A DNA stretch of 64,000 nt from assembly GCA_045660865.1 (NCBI GenBank), contig JAZREP010000014.1, positions 1 to 64,000 on the forward strand, written 5' to 3'. The first letter of the stretch is position 1. Every line of letters begins with the position of its first letter. Shown here in pieces: positions 25,705 through 34,302 of this stretch. The DNA comes from CAZRRV01 sp045660865 (GTDB lineage Bacteria > Bacillota > Clostridia > Oscillospirales > Acutalibacteraceae). The position numbers were made by a program, and so were the translations under genes. The notes below the pieces were generated by a model. The model worked only from the letters and a program-made list of their open reading frames with translations, was not told the origin of the DNA and did no database searches.

Positions 25705-27156
25705 ATGAATATGGAATGTAAAAGCAACGGAAGATGGTTTGGGCTTTTAGCTTTGGTAATTACTACCATAGGCATCGTCGGATTTTCAGTGTGGAACTAC
25801 ATTTATGCTGCTCCGCCCCGCCTTATATTAAACGGAGAACCCGTGCAAACACTCTCATTAAACAGTGTTTATGAGGAAAAGGGCGCAACTGCTTCATACG
25901 CCTCAAACGATTTGGACAAGCGTATTGAAATAGTAGGAACAGTCGATACCTCTAAGCGTGGAGTGTATGATATTGAATACAGATTAAAATACCACGGCAA
26001 TATTTTAAAAACAAACCGAGAGGTAAGAGTGGTTGATAACATTGCTCCGAAAATTTTATTAAACGGAGCAGACGTTGTAACAGTTTCACATAAATCCTTC
26101 TTTAAAGACCTCGGTGCAACCGCTATTGATAATATAGACGGAGATATTACAAGCCAAATAACAGTTAGTGAGCAGGTAACCTCAGACAACACCTATACAA
26201 TCACTTATTCCGTGCAGGACTTGGATGGAAATGTGGCACAGCGCAGCAGAGAATTGATTATAAAGGATATAGTAAAGCCGGTTATATCAATCAACGGCGA
26301 ACATAAGATGGTAATTGTTGAGAAACAACCATATCACGACAGCGGTGCTACCGCCAAAGATGACCTTGACGGAATTATTTCAAGCAAGATAACAGTCAGC
26401 GGTGGGGTAGACACCTCCCGTATCGGTACACATACAATTGTCTATAAGGTGCAGGACAACAGCGGCAATATAACTACGGCTACAAGAGTTGTAACGGTAG
26501 TATCTAAGGCTACTGCGGCGGCGAATAAAATATATTTAACTTTTGATGACGGTCCAAGCACAACCATTACACCAAGGATATTAGATATCCTTAAAAAGAA
26601 CAATATTAAGGCAACATTTTTTATAGTGAATTATAGCGATAATAAAAAGCCGATTATCAAGCGTATAATAGACGAAGGTCATACAATAGGCATTCACGGT
26701 TACAGTCACGAGTTTTCTAAAATATATTCTTCTGATGCGGCGTTTATGGAAAACGTTAATAAGCTTAAGACTAAGCTGTTACAGGATTTTGGGTATAGCA
26801 CTAATCTTATTCGTTTCCCGGGTGGAAGCTCTAATACTGTAAGCCGCAGATACTCAAAAGGAATTATGAGCCGCCTTGTTAAAACAGTGCCTCAAAACGG
26901 ATATATTTACTATGATTGGAATGTAAGCAGTAACGATGCCACAGGTAAAAAGGCAAGCAAGGATTATATAGCGTCCAGCGTAATAAACGGTTTGCGTTAT
27001 GGTCGTAATAATATAGTTTTAATGCACGATATCGCATCTAAAAAGACTACTGCTGATAGTTTGCAAAAAATTATAGACTATGCAAAAACCCACGCATACA
27101 CCTTTGCGCCGCTGACCGGTGCAGTTCCGCCTGCACAGCATAGAGTACAAAATTAA
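25705..27156 (+). CDS. Membrane-anchored polysaccharide deacetylase with three bacterial Ig-like repeats
   Basis: A 483-residue extracytoplasmic protein. A signal anchor spans about 12-34, followed by three DUF5011/HYR-like Ig repeats of about 75 residues (about 37-110, 113-188 and 190-267), each with a variant of the GATAxDxxDG motif. The NodB domain follows: TFDDGP (279-284), HGYSH (331-335), RFPGGS (370-375) and a late LMHD. The metal triad Asp-His-His is complete, so it is probably active, most likely on peptidoglycan or another surface glycan. The Ig repeats would act as a stalk. The ribosome site is an unusually long G run (GGGGGGGG). Confidence 0.9.
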   Translation: MNMECKSNGRWFGLLALVITTIGIVGFSVWNYIYAAPPRLILNGEPVQTLSLNSVYEEKGATASYASNDLDKRIEIVGTVDTSKRGVYDIEYRLKYHGNILKTNREVRVVDNIAPKILLNGADVVTVSHKSFFKDLGATAIDNIDGDITSQITVSEQVTSDNTYTITYSVQDLDGNVAQRSRELIIKDIVKPVISINGEHKMVIVEKQPYHDSGATAKDDLDGIISSKITVSGGVDTSRIGTHTIVYKVQDNSGNITTATRVVTVVSKATAAANKIYLTFDDGPSTTITPRILDILKKNNIKATFFIVNYSDNKKPIIKRIIDEGHTIGIHGYSHEFSKIYSSDAAFMENVNKLKTKLLQDFGYSTNLIRFPGGSSNTVSRRYSKGIMSRLVKTVPQNGYIYYDWNVSSNDATGKKASKDYIASSVINGLRYGRNNIVLMHDIASKKTTADSLQKIIDYAKTHAYTFAPLTGAVPPAQHRVQN

Positions 27157-27190
27157 AAGAGGAGTTCAAACTGAACTCCTCTTTTTTATT
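27155..27190. terminator. Bidirectional terminator
   Basis: AAGAGGAGTTCA-AAC-TGAACTCCTCTT, perfect 12-bp stem with T run, between the convergent deacetylase and recG genes. Confidence 0.92.
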
Positions 27191-29201
27191 AGTCAATTTC
27201 TTCTTTACATAAATTCTTGCAAGCGTATTTAAGTTCGGGGTAATCAACAAGGTCAGGGCTCAAACGGAGCAATTCCTTGGCTTCAGCGGCGGTGGTGCGC
27301 AAAACATCCATATCGGCGCATAGATTAGCCAACTTAAAAGCAGGAAGTCCGTGTTGTCTTGTGCCAAGAAAATCTCCCGGTCCCCTAAGCTTCAAATCCT
27401 CATCGGAAATTTTAAATCCGTCATAGGTTTTGTTCATAATTTCAAGCCGCTTTAAAGTTTCCTCTGAGGTAGAATCGGAAATTAAAACACAGGTGGATTT
27501 GTGTCGCCCACGACCTATTCTGCCACGCAATTGGTGCAGCTGAGCCAAACCAAACCGCTCGGCATTTTCGATAACCATAACAGTAGCATTGGGTACATCT
27601 ATACCGATTTCAATTACTGTTGTAGCAATTAAAAGCTGTGTTTCGCCGGTTGAAAATCTGCGCATTGCGGCTTCTTTATCTTTAGATTTCATTTTGCCGT
27701 GCAAAATATCAACACGGTAATCTTTGAAAACATCACCTTTTAATTGCTTATAATAACTTTCTGCAGAAATTAGACCGTCAATTTCACCGTCTTCAACCAA
27801 CGGGCAAACGATATAAGCCTGTTGTCCTATATCAAGGTGTTTTTTTATAAAATTATAAATTCGTTGGTGGTAAGAAGAGTCTACAACATAGGTCTCTATC
27901 GGTTGCCTGCCTTTTGGTAGGGTGTCGATTATACTGATATCCAAATCACCGTACAATATCAAGCCTAATGTTCTTGGAATAGGTGTTGCCGAAAGAACTA
28001 AAGTGTGCGGACGGCTGCCCTTGTTTCCCAAAGCGGCACGTTGTGAAACACCAAAGCGGTGTTGTTCATCTGTCACAACAAGACCTAGATTTTTGAACTG
28101 AACGTCATCTTGTATTACTGCGTGGGTGCCTATAATTAAATTAGTATCACCTGAAATTAAGGCTTGCTTAATCTTGTTCTTTTCGCTTTTCTTAGTAGAG
28201 CCTGTAAGCAATGAAACCTTAAACCCAGTATTTTCAAAGAAACGGCAGAAGGTGGCAAAATGCTGCTCGGCTAAAATTTCCGTCGGCGCCATAACAACCG
28301 CTTGATAGCCGTTTTTTATTATAGAATAAATCAGTGAAGCGCAGACGGCAGTTTTACCGCTTCCCACATCGCCCTGAACTAAACGGTGAAGCCGTTTCCC
28401 GGAACGCATATCATTCACACATTCAAAAATTACTTTTTGTTGAGCAGGTGTTAAGGTGAAAGGGAGTAGAGAGTCAAATTCCTTGGAAAAGTCACTTATC
28501 AAGCGCACAGAGGTAGTTTGCTCTGCATTATTGCTTTGCAAATAAAGTGCAAGCTGGAATAAAAACAACTCATCAAATACTAAGCGCCGCCTAGCGTTAT
28601 CCAAAGACTCTCTGTCGGTAGGACAATGAATATCTATAATTGCTTTTTTGAGTTCGCATAAATTATATTTTTGGCGAAGCGATAAGGGAAGGTAGTCAAA
28701 AACAGTATAACTTTCAAGCGCTTTCTTAATAATGCTACCTATATTTTTTGAGGTTAATCCCTTTGTTGCGGGGTATACGGGTAATAGACAGTTTAGGTCG
28801 CAGGCATAAATATCGGGTGACGACATTTCTCTGCGCACAAAATTGCCTTCAACTCGACCGTAAAATATGTATTCCTCGCCAACCTTTAATGAGGAAGCCG
28901 TATATTTAGCATTAAAAATGGTTATAGGCATACGGCTGATTCCATCGGTAACTGCAAATTTAAAAAGGGTTAAATTTTTGCGTATGTAGTGTTCGGTAAT
29001 GGGTGTACAAATGCGTGCTTTTACAGCGCAAGGCATACCAAACGGCGCCTCACTGATGCGAAGCGTCATAGATAAATCAATATAATTGCGGGGGAAATAA
29101 TGCAAAAGGGCGTCGAGACTACCCACGCCCAGCTGTCTAAACAGCCGAGCGCGTTTTTCTCCGACACCCTTAACATATTGTATATCTGTGTTATTAATCA
29201 T
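27189..29201 (-). CDS. recG: ATP-dependent DNA helicase RecG
   Basis: Superfamily 2 branch-migration helicase that processes stalled forks and Holliday junctions, 670 residues. It has an N-terminal wedge/OB region, Walker A GDVGSGKTA, the Walker B variant DEQH, LSATPIPRT (motif III) and the QLRGRIGRG motif VI with the following TRG-like C-terminal part. It begins 2 nt after the fakA-like stop. In Firmicutes recG commonly follows the asp23-fakA genes, as here. Confidence 0.96.
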   Translation of the reverse strand: MINNTDIQYVKGVGEKRARLFRQLGVGSLDALLHYFPRNYIDLSMTLRISEAPFGMPCAVKARICTPITEHYIRKNLTLFKFAVTDGISRMPITIFNAKYTASSLKVGEEYIFYGRVEGNFVRREMSSPDIYACDLNCLLPVYPATKGLTSKNIGSIIKKALESYTVFDYLPLSLRQKYNLCELKKAIIDIHCPTDRESLDNARRRLVFDELFLFQLALYLQSNNAEQTTSVRLISDFSKEFDSLLPFTLTPAQQKVIFECVNDMRSGKRLHRLVQGDVGSGKTAVCASLIYSIIKNGYQAVVMAPTEILAEQHFATFCRFFENTGFKVSLLTGSTKKSEKNKIKQALISGDTNLIIGTHAVIQDDVQFKNLGLVVTDEQHRFGVSQRAALGNKGSRPHTLVLSATPIPRTLGLILYGDLDISIIDTLPKGRQPIETYVVDSSYHQRIYNFIKKHLDIGQQAYIVCPLVEDGEIDGLISAESYYKQLKGDVFKDYRVDILHGKMKSKDKEAAMRRFSTGETQLLIATTVIEIGIDVPNATVMVIENAERFGLAQLHQLRGRIGRGRHKSTCVLISDSTSEETLKRLEIMNKTYDGFKISDEDLKLRGPGDFLGTRQHGLPAFKLANLCADMDVLRTTAAEAKELLRLSPDLVDYPELKYACKNLCKEEID

Positions 29202-29203
29202 AC

Positions 29204-30868
29204 CTATTCAACCGAAATAATGAAATAATAAACGGGTTGACCGCCGTTGACCATAGAAATCTCTATATCAGGTCCAACTTTGGCTTGTACCGAGCTTTGA
29301 ATTTCCTCGGCTTGCTCATCAGTAACACCCTCACCATAGATAAGGGTAATAAAACTGCTGGATTTGTTGGTAAGGCTCTTTGTAAGCTTGGTAACCGCAT
29401 GCTTCAAATCCTTGTCGGTAAAGGTGATTTTACCATTGGCTAAAGCTAATAAGTCACCCTCTTTAATTTCTTTGCCATCGTAATTTGAGTTTCTTGCGGC
29501 AAAGGTGACCTGTCCGGTTTGTACCTTTGAATATGCATCTTGCATATCTATAGCATTATCGTCGGCAGAATTGTCCGGGTCAAATGCAAGCATAGCCGAA
29601 ATACCCTGCGGAATAGTGCGGGTAGGAAGTACAATTACAGTTCTTGTGCTTAACGGAACAGCTTGCTCAGCCGCCATAATAATATTTTTATTGTTAGGCA
29701 GAACAAAAACAGTTTTAGCCGGTGTAGCTTCAATAGCACGTAAAATGTCATCTGTGCTGGGGTTCATAGTTTGACCGCCGCTGACAACACTGTCAACACC
29801 TAAATCTCTAAACAAACCTTCCAAACCTTCGCCTGCGCAAACAGCAACAAAACCAAAATCATTTTCGGGTTCTACGCTCTCAATTTTGCCGGCGGCTTTG
29901 GGTTGGGGTTTCTTTGTGCCACCGTCAGAGTTGTGCTTAGCGCGCTCGTGTTGGTCACGCATGTTTTCAACCTTCATATTGATTAACTGACCAAAGGTAA
30001 GACCTTTTTCAAAAGCATTTCCGGGATGGTCAGTGTGTACGTGCACCTTAATAATCTCGTCATCATCAACAACAACTACGCAATCACCGATGGTTTCCAG
30101 ATATGCACGCAACACCTTGGGGTCGCTGTCATCAGCACGTTTAACAATAAACTCAGTACAGTAAGTGAAGGTTATTTCTTCGTCTAATTCTGCGGCTGCA
30201 TTGCGGTTTTCGGAAACGGCAGGTGCAGCAGAAGAATCAGCCGATTCAGAGTCTACAATTTTTCCGTCCTTAAATACCGAATACATACCCTCTAAAACAA
30301 CGACAAATCCGGCACCGCCTGCGTCAACAACGCCGGCCTTTTTGAGTACCGGCAACAATTCGGGTGTATTAGCCAAAGCATCTTTAGCGCCCTGTAATAT
30401 AGCCTCAAAAACGCCCAAAGCGTCCTTGCCGTCTTCAAATGCCTTGTTGGCATATTCCGAAGCAACTCTGGCAACGGTTAAAATTGTGCCCTCGGTAGGC
30501 TTCATAACAGCATTGTAAGCCGATTCAACACCCGACTTCATAGCGTCGCACAAGCCTTTAGCGTCAACGTTTTCCTTGCCGGCAAGACCTTTAGAAAAAC
30601 CACGGAACAATAAAGAAAGGATAACACCTGAGTTACCTCTTGCACCTCTAAGCAAAGCTGAAGCATTAGCGGCCGCAACCTGAGCTGCAGTTTGGCCGTC
30701 CAGCAGTACAATCTCCTTTGCAGCATTGTTGATGGTCATGCTCATATTTGTACCGGTATCTCCGTCAGGAACGGGGAATACATTTAGTTCATCAATACGC
30801 TGGCGCTGATTGGTGATATTGTTGGCACCGGAAATAAGTGCGTCGCGCAATAAGTTTCCATTAAACAA
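29204..30868 (-). CDS. fakA: DAK2/DegV-domain kinase of the YloV/FakA family
   Basis: A 554-residue fatty acid kinase subunit-A homologue that, with a DegV-like FakB carrier, phosphorylates fatty acids for phospholipid synthesis. The N-terminal DhaL domain has the ATP/Mg motif FPVPDGDTGTNM and the GARGNSGVI loop; a linker of about 30 residues rich in Lys and Pro precedes a C-terminal DegV-like domain. The start codon is TTG 30868 with GGGAG nine bases upstream. Its partner FakB is not in this window. It follows the asp23 gene by 13 nt. Confidence 0.88.
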   Translation of the reverse strand: MFNGNLLRDALISGANNITNQRQRIDELNVFPVPDGDTGTNMSMTINNAAKEIVLLDGQTAAQVAAANASALLRGARGNSGVILSLLFRGFSKGLAGKENVDAKGLCDAMKSGVESAYNAVMKPTEGTILTVARVASEYANKAFEDGKDALGVFEAILQGAKDALANTPELLPVLKKAGVVDAGGAGFVVVLEGMYSVFKDGKIVDSESADSSAAPAVSENRNAAAELDEEITFTYCTEFIVKRADDSDPKVLRAYLETIGDCVVVVDDDEIIKVHVHTDHPGNAFEKGLTFGQLINMKVENMRDQHERAKHNSDGGTKKPQPKAAGKIESVEPENDFGFVAVCAGEGLEGLFRDLGVDSVVSGGQTMNPSTDDILRAIEATPAKTVFVLPNNKNIIMAAEQAVPLSTRTVIVLPTRTIPQGISAMLAFDPDNSADDNAIDMQDAYSKVQTGQVTFAARNSNYDGKEIKEGDLLALANGKITFTDKDLKHAVTKLTKSLTNKSSSFITLIYGEGVTDEQAEEIQSSVQAKVGPDIEISMVNGGQPVYYFIISVE

Positions 30869-30881
30869 AGTCTACAACTCC

Positions 30882-31229
30882 CTACTCTTTTATGCCGGCA
30901 ACCTTAACTATTACCTTGTCTACAGTAATTCCGGTGGCCTCAAAAACAGTGTATTTGATTTTATTTATAATGCTCTTCGCAATGGCGTTTATGTTCATTC
31001 CGTAAACAACCATAATGCGCAGTTCAACTACAATATTATCAATATCACCGCGGACCTCAATACCGCTGTCAACAGCCTCTTTGCGGCTGAAAATATTCAA
31101 CAGCTTTTGTTTCTTGCTGGGTACCATTCCGGCAACACCATAGCATGAGCTTACTGCTTTTCCAATAATCTTAGCAAAATACTCATTAGAAACATTGATT
31201 TGTCCTAAACGGTTTACATAAGCAATCAT
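30882..31229 (-). CDS. Asp23/Gls24 family protein (YloU-like)
   Basis: A small 115-residue alkaline-shock-type protein, cytosolic or membrane-associated, with the GVAGM motif near residue 32 and the alternating strand pattern ending IVKVAGI. It sits directly upstream of the fakA-like gene, the conserved Firmicute order, with a TAGGAGG ribosome site. Biochemical role unknown; Gls24-family proteins are linked to envelope stress. Confidence 0.88.
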   Translation of the reverse strand: MIAYVNRLGQINVSNEYFAKIIGKAVSSCYGVAGMVPSKKQKLLNIFSRKEAVDSGIEVRGDIDNIVVELRIMVVYGMNINAIAKSIINKIKYTVFEATGITVDKVIVKVAGIKE

Positions 31230-31251
31230 TCTTAATTCCTCCTAAAAATGT

Positions 31252-32850
31252 TTATTCAAAGGTTGCGTTTTCTATATTATAAAAAACGTCACTGAATGTA
31301 GCGTAAGGTGCCGTGTCAAAATCTGAGGCAGATATGCTGATTCCGCACTTGAAACACAAGGGGATAATCGGCATTGATGTATTAAAAATTGTTATAACAT
31401 CAAAAATTGAAGCCTGTTCGCTTTTGTATTCGGCAATAGCCTTTGATAAAGGCTTGACAGCAGACTCTGTAGTCTGTGGTACACTTGTAGTGGATTCCTC
31501 ACTGGAAGTGTTAGGGTTTGCTATGGGCTCAGTAACTCCGTAGGCAATAGCCCCACCGGGAACTGAAAAAGAAGATAAATCCATATTCTGCGGTATTAAA
31601 ACCTCAGATAGATACAACTGAAAACTGCCGGACTGTAATCTTGCGGTGAATTGTGCAAAGCTAACCTCTTCAATGTTAAGCTCTATACCCACCTTTGCGA
31701 ACTGGCTTTTAAGGGCTTTCGCAGCGGCAACTCTTAGTGTATCTGATGAGGGACATAGTAAGGAAAAGGAAAGCCGTTTTCCGTTTTTGTTGACAAAATA
31801 TCCCTCATAATCTCTATTATTATAACCTGTTTCTTGCAAATTCGCAAGAACAACATTAATATTTTCTTTTTCTTCAATGTATTCATAGCCTTTTGCACCC
31901 TCCCAAACCGGGTTGAAAGGGGTCGTTGCTACTAATGCATCGGAATGAAAAGCCGAGTTTATAAGCGCTGTTCGGTTTATCGCCGCCGACAGCGTAGTGC
32001 GGATTTGCGCGTTTTTAAGTAGTGCGCTGTGCTGGTTTATTCCAATGTACACCATTTTATTAAGCGCCGTCTGTCTGCTGGTGCCGTTAAGCTTGGGCAT
32101 TTCATCATCCGCTAATGAAGAATAGTAGTAATCAACAGCTCCCACTTCAAGATGGTGGCTTGCGGCAGTTTTGTCAGGCGCATCAATCAACTTTATTTTT
32201 TTGATATTAACCTTTCCACCGTGGTAATTATCATTAGCGGTAAGTAACGCCTCTCCGCTTTCTAAAATATATCGTCCGCAACCAACGGGCGGTTGCAAAA
32301 TATTGTCGGAGTTTTTAATGTTGTCACTATCAGCTTGAATGATAGGGAAATCTAAAAAGTTTACAAAATTTATATCGGGGGAACTCAGCTTAAAATAAAC
32401 CTTGTTACCGTCTGCAGAGCAGGTAACTGTTGCAAAGGCTGATTTATACTGAGTTAAGTTTTTGGCAAGATTAAATGAATATACAACATCGTTTGCTGTT
32501 AATTTACCACCGTTTGAAAATTTTGCGTTTTTCAGTGTTACGGTAACATCTGAAGAAGAGGCCTCTAACTTGTTTGCCAAGCATTTTTTTACAGCAAAGT
32601 TTTCATCCAACTTAATTAGCGGGTCGTACAGTAAATCGCAGAGGTCTTGATTGTATTTAGTACTGCAGGTGTACGGATTAAAAGTATCAGCGTTGCAGTA
32701 TAATAACGTTATATCTCTGGTTTTAACTTCCTCGGATACGTTCGTTTTATCATTCGTTGGATTTTTGGTTGGTTTGCTTTGCTTGCATCCGCAACTAAAC
32801 AGCAATATTAAAAGTGCCAAAAGGGAAGCTAATACTCTTTTGCACATCAT
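31252..32850 (-). CDS. Family 5 solute-binding lipoprotein, orphan
   Basis: An extracytoplasmic lipoprotein of 532 residues with a lipobox ending LFSC near residue 20 followed by a Lys/Asn/Thr-rich linker. The mature part is an SBP-5 (oligopeptide/nickel type) fold: FNPYTCSTKYN, GCGRYILES and KSQFAKVGIELNIEEV are typical landmarks. There is no permease or ATPase gene nearby. The start ATG 32850 overlaps the ymdB stop (ATGA) and has AAGGAG upstream; an adjacent ATG at 32847 is equally in frame. Ligand unknown. Confidence 0.82.
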   Translation of the reverse strand: MMCKRVLASLLALLILLFSCGCKQSKPTKNPTNDKTNVSEEVKTRDITLLYCNADTFNPYTCSTKYNQDLCDLLYDPLIKLDENFAVKKCLANKLEASSSDVTVTLKNAKFSNGGKLTANDVVYSFNLAKNLTQYKSAFATVTCSADGNKVYFKLSSPDINFVNFLDFPIIQADSDNIKNSDNILQPPVGCGRYILESGEALLTANDNYHGGKVNIKKIKLIDAPDKTAASHHLEVGAVDYYYSSLADDEMPKLNGTSRQTALNKMVYIGINQHSALLKNAQIRTTLSAAINRTALINSAFHSDALVATTPFNPVWEGAKGYEYIEEKENINVVLANLQETGYNNRDYEGYFVNKNGKRLSFSLLCPSSDTLRVAAAKALKSQFAKVGIELNIEEVSFAQFTARLQSGSFQLYLSEVLIPQNMDLSSFSVPGGAIAYGVTEPIANPNTSSEESTTSVPQTTESAVKPLSKAIAEYKSEQASIFDVITIFNTSMPIIPLCFKCGISISASDFDTAPYATFSDVFYNIENATFE

Positions 32851-33632
32851 TGCTCTACTCCTTGATTTATATATTGTGCAGACAAGCATTTTCCGCTTTT
32901 CTTGTCAATTTCAAAAATGCAACCGCTAATGGCAGAAGGCCCCGTTGCACTGCGGAAGCGGGTAGGGAGCATAGCGGTAAAACGGTCAATAATTATCTGC
33001 GGCTCAACACCTAAAACAGAATGTATAGCACCGCACATTCCAAGGTCGGTAATGTATCCGGTGCCGTTCGGTAAAACTTGAGCGTCAGCGGTGGCAACGT
33101 GGGTGTGCGTGCCAAATACTGCCGATACACGACCGTCAAGATAATAACCCATCGCACGCTTTTCGCTGGTTGCTTCTGCGTGCAGGTCAACTATAATAAT
33201 GTTTGCGCCCTCTTTTTGTGCTTTGGCAATACACTCGTCGGCTGCGGCAAAGGGTGAGGAAAAGGCATCTAAATAAACCGTGCCCGACAAATTGATTACC
33301 GCAACCTTGCAGTAACCAAAGTCAACAATACACATTCCGTGTCCTGCTGCGCTGGGCGGATAGTTTTCCGGCCTTAATAAACGTTCGTTTCCGTCTAGCA
33401 TATTGTAAATTTCTTGGCGGCGCAAGGAATGATTACCGCCCGTAATAACGTCTACACCACTGCCGAATATATGCTCGGCATTATGGGGCAGAATTCCGTT
33501 ACCATCGGCAGCATTCTCGCCGTTTGCAATTACCATATCAATAGAATATTGCTTTTTTATAGAGGGTAGCAGGGCTCTAACTGCATCACAGCCCACACCA
33601 CCGTAAATATCTCCTAAGCATAAAATCCTCAA
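32847..33632 (-). CDS. ymdB: YmdB-type metallophosphoesterase
   Basis: A 261-residue calcineurin-like phosphoesterase (TIGR00282 type); the Bacillus homologue hydrolyses 2',3'-cyclic nucleotides and affects biofilm and sporulation decisions. Motifs: RILCLGDIYGG at the start, NGENAADGNG, GGNHSLRR, RPENYPP, VDLHAEATSEK and FGTHTHVATAD carrying the metal-binding His and Asp residues. No ATG lies in the right place; TTG 33632 gives the family's normal N-terminus and has GGTGA upstream. The frame is open further to 33677. It shares an ATGA overlap with the lipoprotein gene. Confidence 0.9.
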   Translation of the reverse strand: MRILCLGDIYGGVGCDAVRALLPSIKKQYSIDMVIANGENAADGNGILPHNAEHIFGSGVDVITGGNHSLRRQEIYNMLDGNERLLRPENYPPSAAGHGMCIVDFGYCKVAVINLSGTVYLDAFSSPFAAADECIAKAQKEGANIIIVDLHAEATSEKRAMGYYLDGRVSAVFGTHTHVATADAQVLPNGTGYITDLGMCGAIHSVLGVEPQIIIDRFTAMLPTRFRSATGPSAISGCIFEIDKKSGKCLSAQYINQGVEQ

Positions 33633-33648
33633 ATATATCACCAGTATA

Positions 33649-33677
33649 ATAATACTATATAAACACTCAAATATCAA
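33649..33677 (-). promoter_or_regulatory. SigA-type promoter of ymdB
   Basis: Minus-strand TTGATA (33672-33677), 17 bp, TATTAT (33649-33654), placing the start point very near the TTG start codon. Confidence 0.6.
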
Positions 33678-33696
33678 CCGCTAATTAAAATATGGG

Positions 33697-33725
33697 TTGA
33701 CAAATCAATTTAGTAAGGTTAAAAT
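33697..33725 (+). promoter_or_regulatory. Promoter of the tRNA-Pro locus
   Basis: Perfect TTGACA (33697-33702), 17 bp, TAAAAT (33720-33725). It lies 22 bp upstream of the truncated tRNA copy, and I find no comparable promoter between that copy and the intact tRNA. A single transcript should therefore carry both. Confidence 0.75.
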
Positions 33726-33747
33726 GATTAAGCCGTTTAATAAGTTA

Positions 33748-33784
33748 CGAGGTGTCGCCCAGTTGGTAGGGCGCTAGTTTTGGG
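33748..33784 (+). pseudogene. Duplicated 5' half of tRNA-Pro
   Basis: These 37 bases are identical to positions 1-37 of the intact tRNA-Pro 198 bp downstream. Identity starts at the mature 5' end and stops after TTTTGGG in the anticodon loop, then the sequence diverges completely. No 3' half that could complete the cloverleaf is found in the spacer. It cannot be a functional tRNA on its own. Confidence 0.85.
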
Positions 33785-33945
33785 TGAGGTTGCGAGCGCT
33801 CACGGGGTGAGATACAGCGAGCAAAACGAAGCGCTGCGGTCAAAATTTGCCGACGCCTGGGTCGGAACAAATTTTGGGCACCGCAAGAGGGTTACCAAAA
33901 CGGAAGGGTAGCGAAGGCGGTAAAACAATTTAATACTTTAAATAA
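33785..33945 (+). other. GC-rich structured spacer between the tRNA half and tRNA-Pro
   Basis: The first 140 bases are visibly GC-richer than the flanks and highly structured: GTGAG...CTCAC at 33784-33803, then a long bulged hairpin at 33836-33884 built from GCGGT/ACCGC, CAAAATTTG/CAAATTTTG and CCGAC/GTCGG, then GTTACC/GGTAGC near 33891-33912. An AT-rich tail (33922-33945) joins it to the intact tRNA. No open frame with a ribosome site was found. It is likely transcribed as part of the tRNA precursor. Its nature is unknown. Confidence 0.6.
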
Positions 33946-34021
33946 CGAGGTGTCGCCCAGTTGGTAGGGCGCTAGTTTTGGGAACTAGATGCCGCAGGTT
34001 CGAGTCCTGTCACCTCGACCA
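33946..34021 (+). tRNA. tRNA-Pro (anticodon TGG)
   Basis: Complete cloverleaf: acceptor CGAGGTG/CACCTCG, D-arm CGCCCAGTTGGTAGGGCG, anticodon stem CTAGT/ACTAG with loop TTTGGGA, T-arm GCAGGTTCGAGTCCTGT, discriminator A and an encoded CCA (34019-34021). Anticodon TGG. An intrinsic terminator follows at once. Confidence 0.97.
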
Positions 34022-34061
34022 AAAATCCTATGGAATTGATAATTCCATAGGATTTTTCTTT
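34021..34061 (+). terminator. Terminator of tRNA-Pro
   Basis: A perfect 16-bp stem, AAAATCCTATGGAATT with its complement, around GAT, ending in TTTTT; it overlaps the last base of the CCA. Confidence 0.92.
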
Positions 34062-34129
34062 GTTTACTGTGGGTGAGGTTTTTACTTACCACTATGCAGG
34101 CGAATTTAACAGCACATTTAGAGGTGAAG

Positions 34130-34166
34130 AACCCCGATGAGTTTTTGCTCATCGGGGTTTTATTAT
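34130..34166 (+). terminator. Isolated terminator-like hairpin
   Basis: AACCCCGATGAG and CTCATCGGGGTT form a perfect 12-bp stem followed by TTTATTATTT. No gene is recognised between the tRNA terminator and this one, so it is either a remnant or ends a short unrecognised transcript. Confidence 0.7.
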
Positions 34167-34182
34167 TTACCGTATGCTTCTA

Positions 34183-34211
34183 TTGCTTTTATACTAAGAA
34201 ATGATTATAAT
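34183..34211 (+). promoter_or_regulatory. SigA-type promoter of the Cu/Zn SOD gene
   Basis: TTGCTT (34183-34188), 17 bp, perfect TATAAT (34206-34211). It leaves a leader of about 85 nt that contains the hairpin described at 34257-34299. Confidence 0.7.
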
Positions 34212-34256
34212 GCGGCTTTAAAAAAGGATGAAATGAGGTGAAAGTTTAATAAGTAT

Positions 34257-34299
34257 CACACATCTTTATTTTATGCATACGATAGGGTAAAGAGGTGTG
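34257..34299 (+). promoter_or_regulatory. Leader hairpin covering the SOD ribosome binding site
   Basis: CACACATCTTTA (34257-34268) pairs with TAAAGAGGTGTG (34288-34299) with one A-G mismatch in 12 positions. The GAGG ribosome site at 34292-34295 lies inside the 3' arm, three bases before the start codon context ends. The loop is 19 nt. Translation should be low unless the hairpin opens. Confidence 0.65.
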
Positions 34300-34302
34300 T
34301 TT

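Noticed and set aside
33785..33945. The tRNA-Pro spacer as a group I or group II intron
   Set aside because: An intron would be followed by the 3' half of the tRNA, whereas here a full tRNA follows; no catalytic core or domain V motif was seen.
34094..34204. A 36-codon ATG frame downstream of tRNA-Pro
   Set aside because: It runs straight through the perfect terminator hairpin at 34130-34166, has no ribosome site, and its apparent hydrophobic part is the translation of the hairpin and T run.
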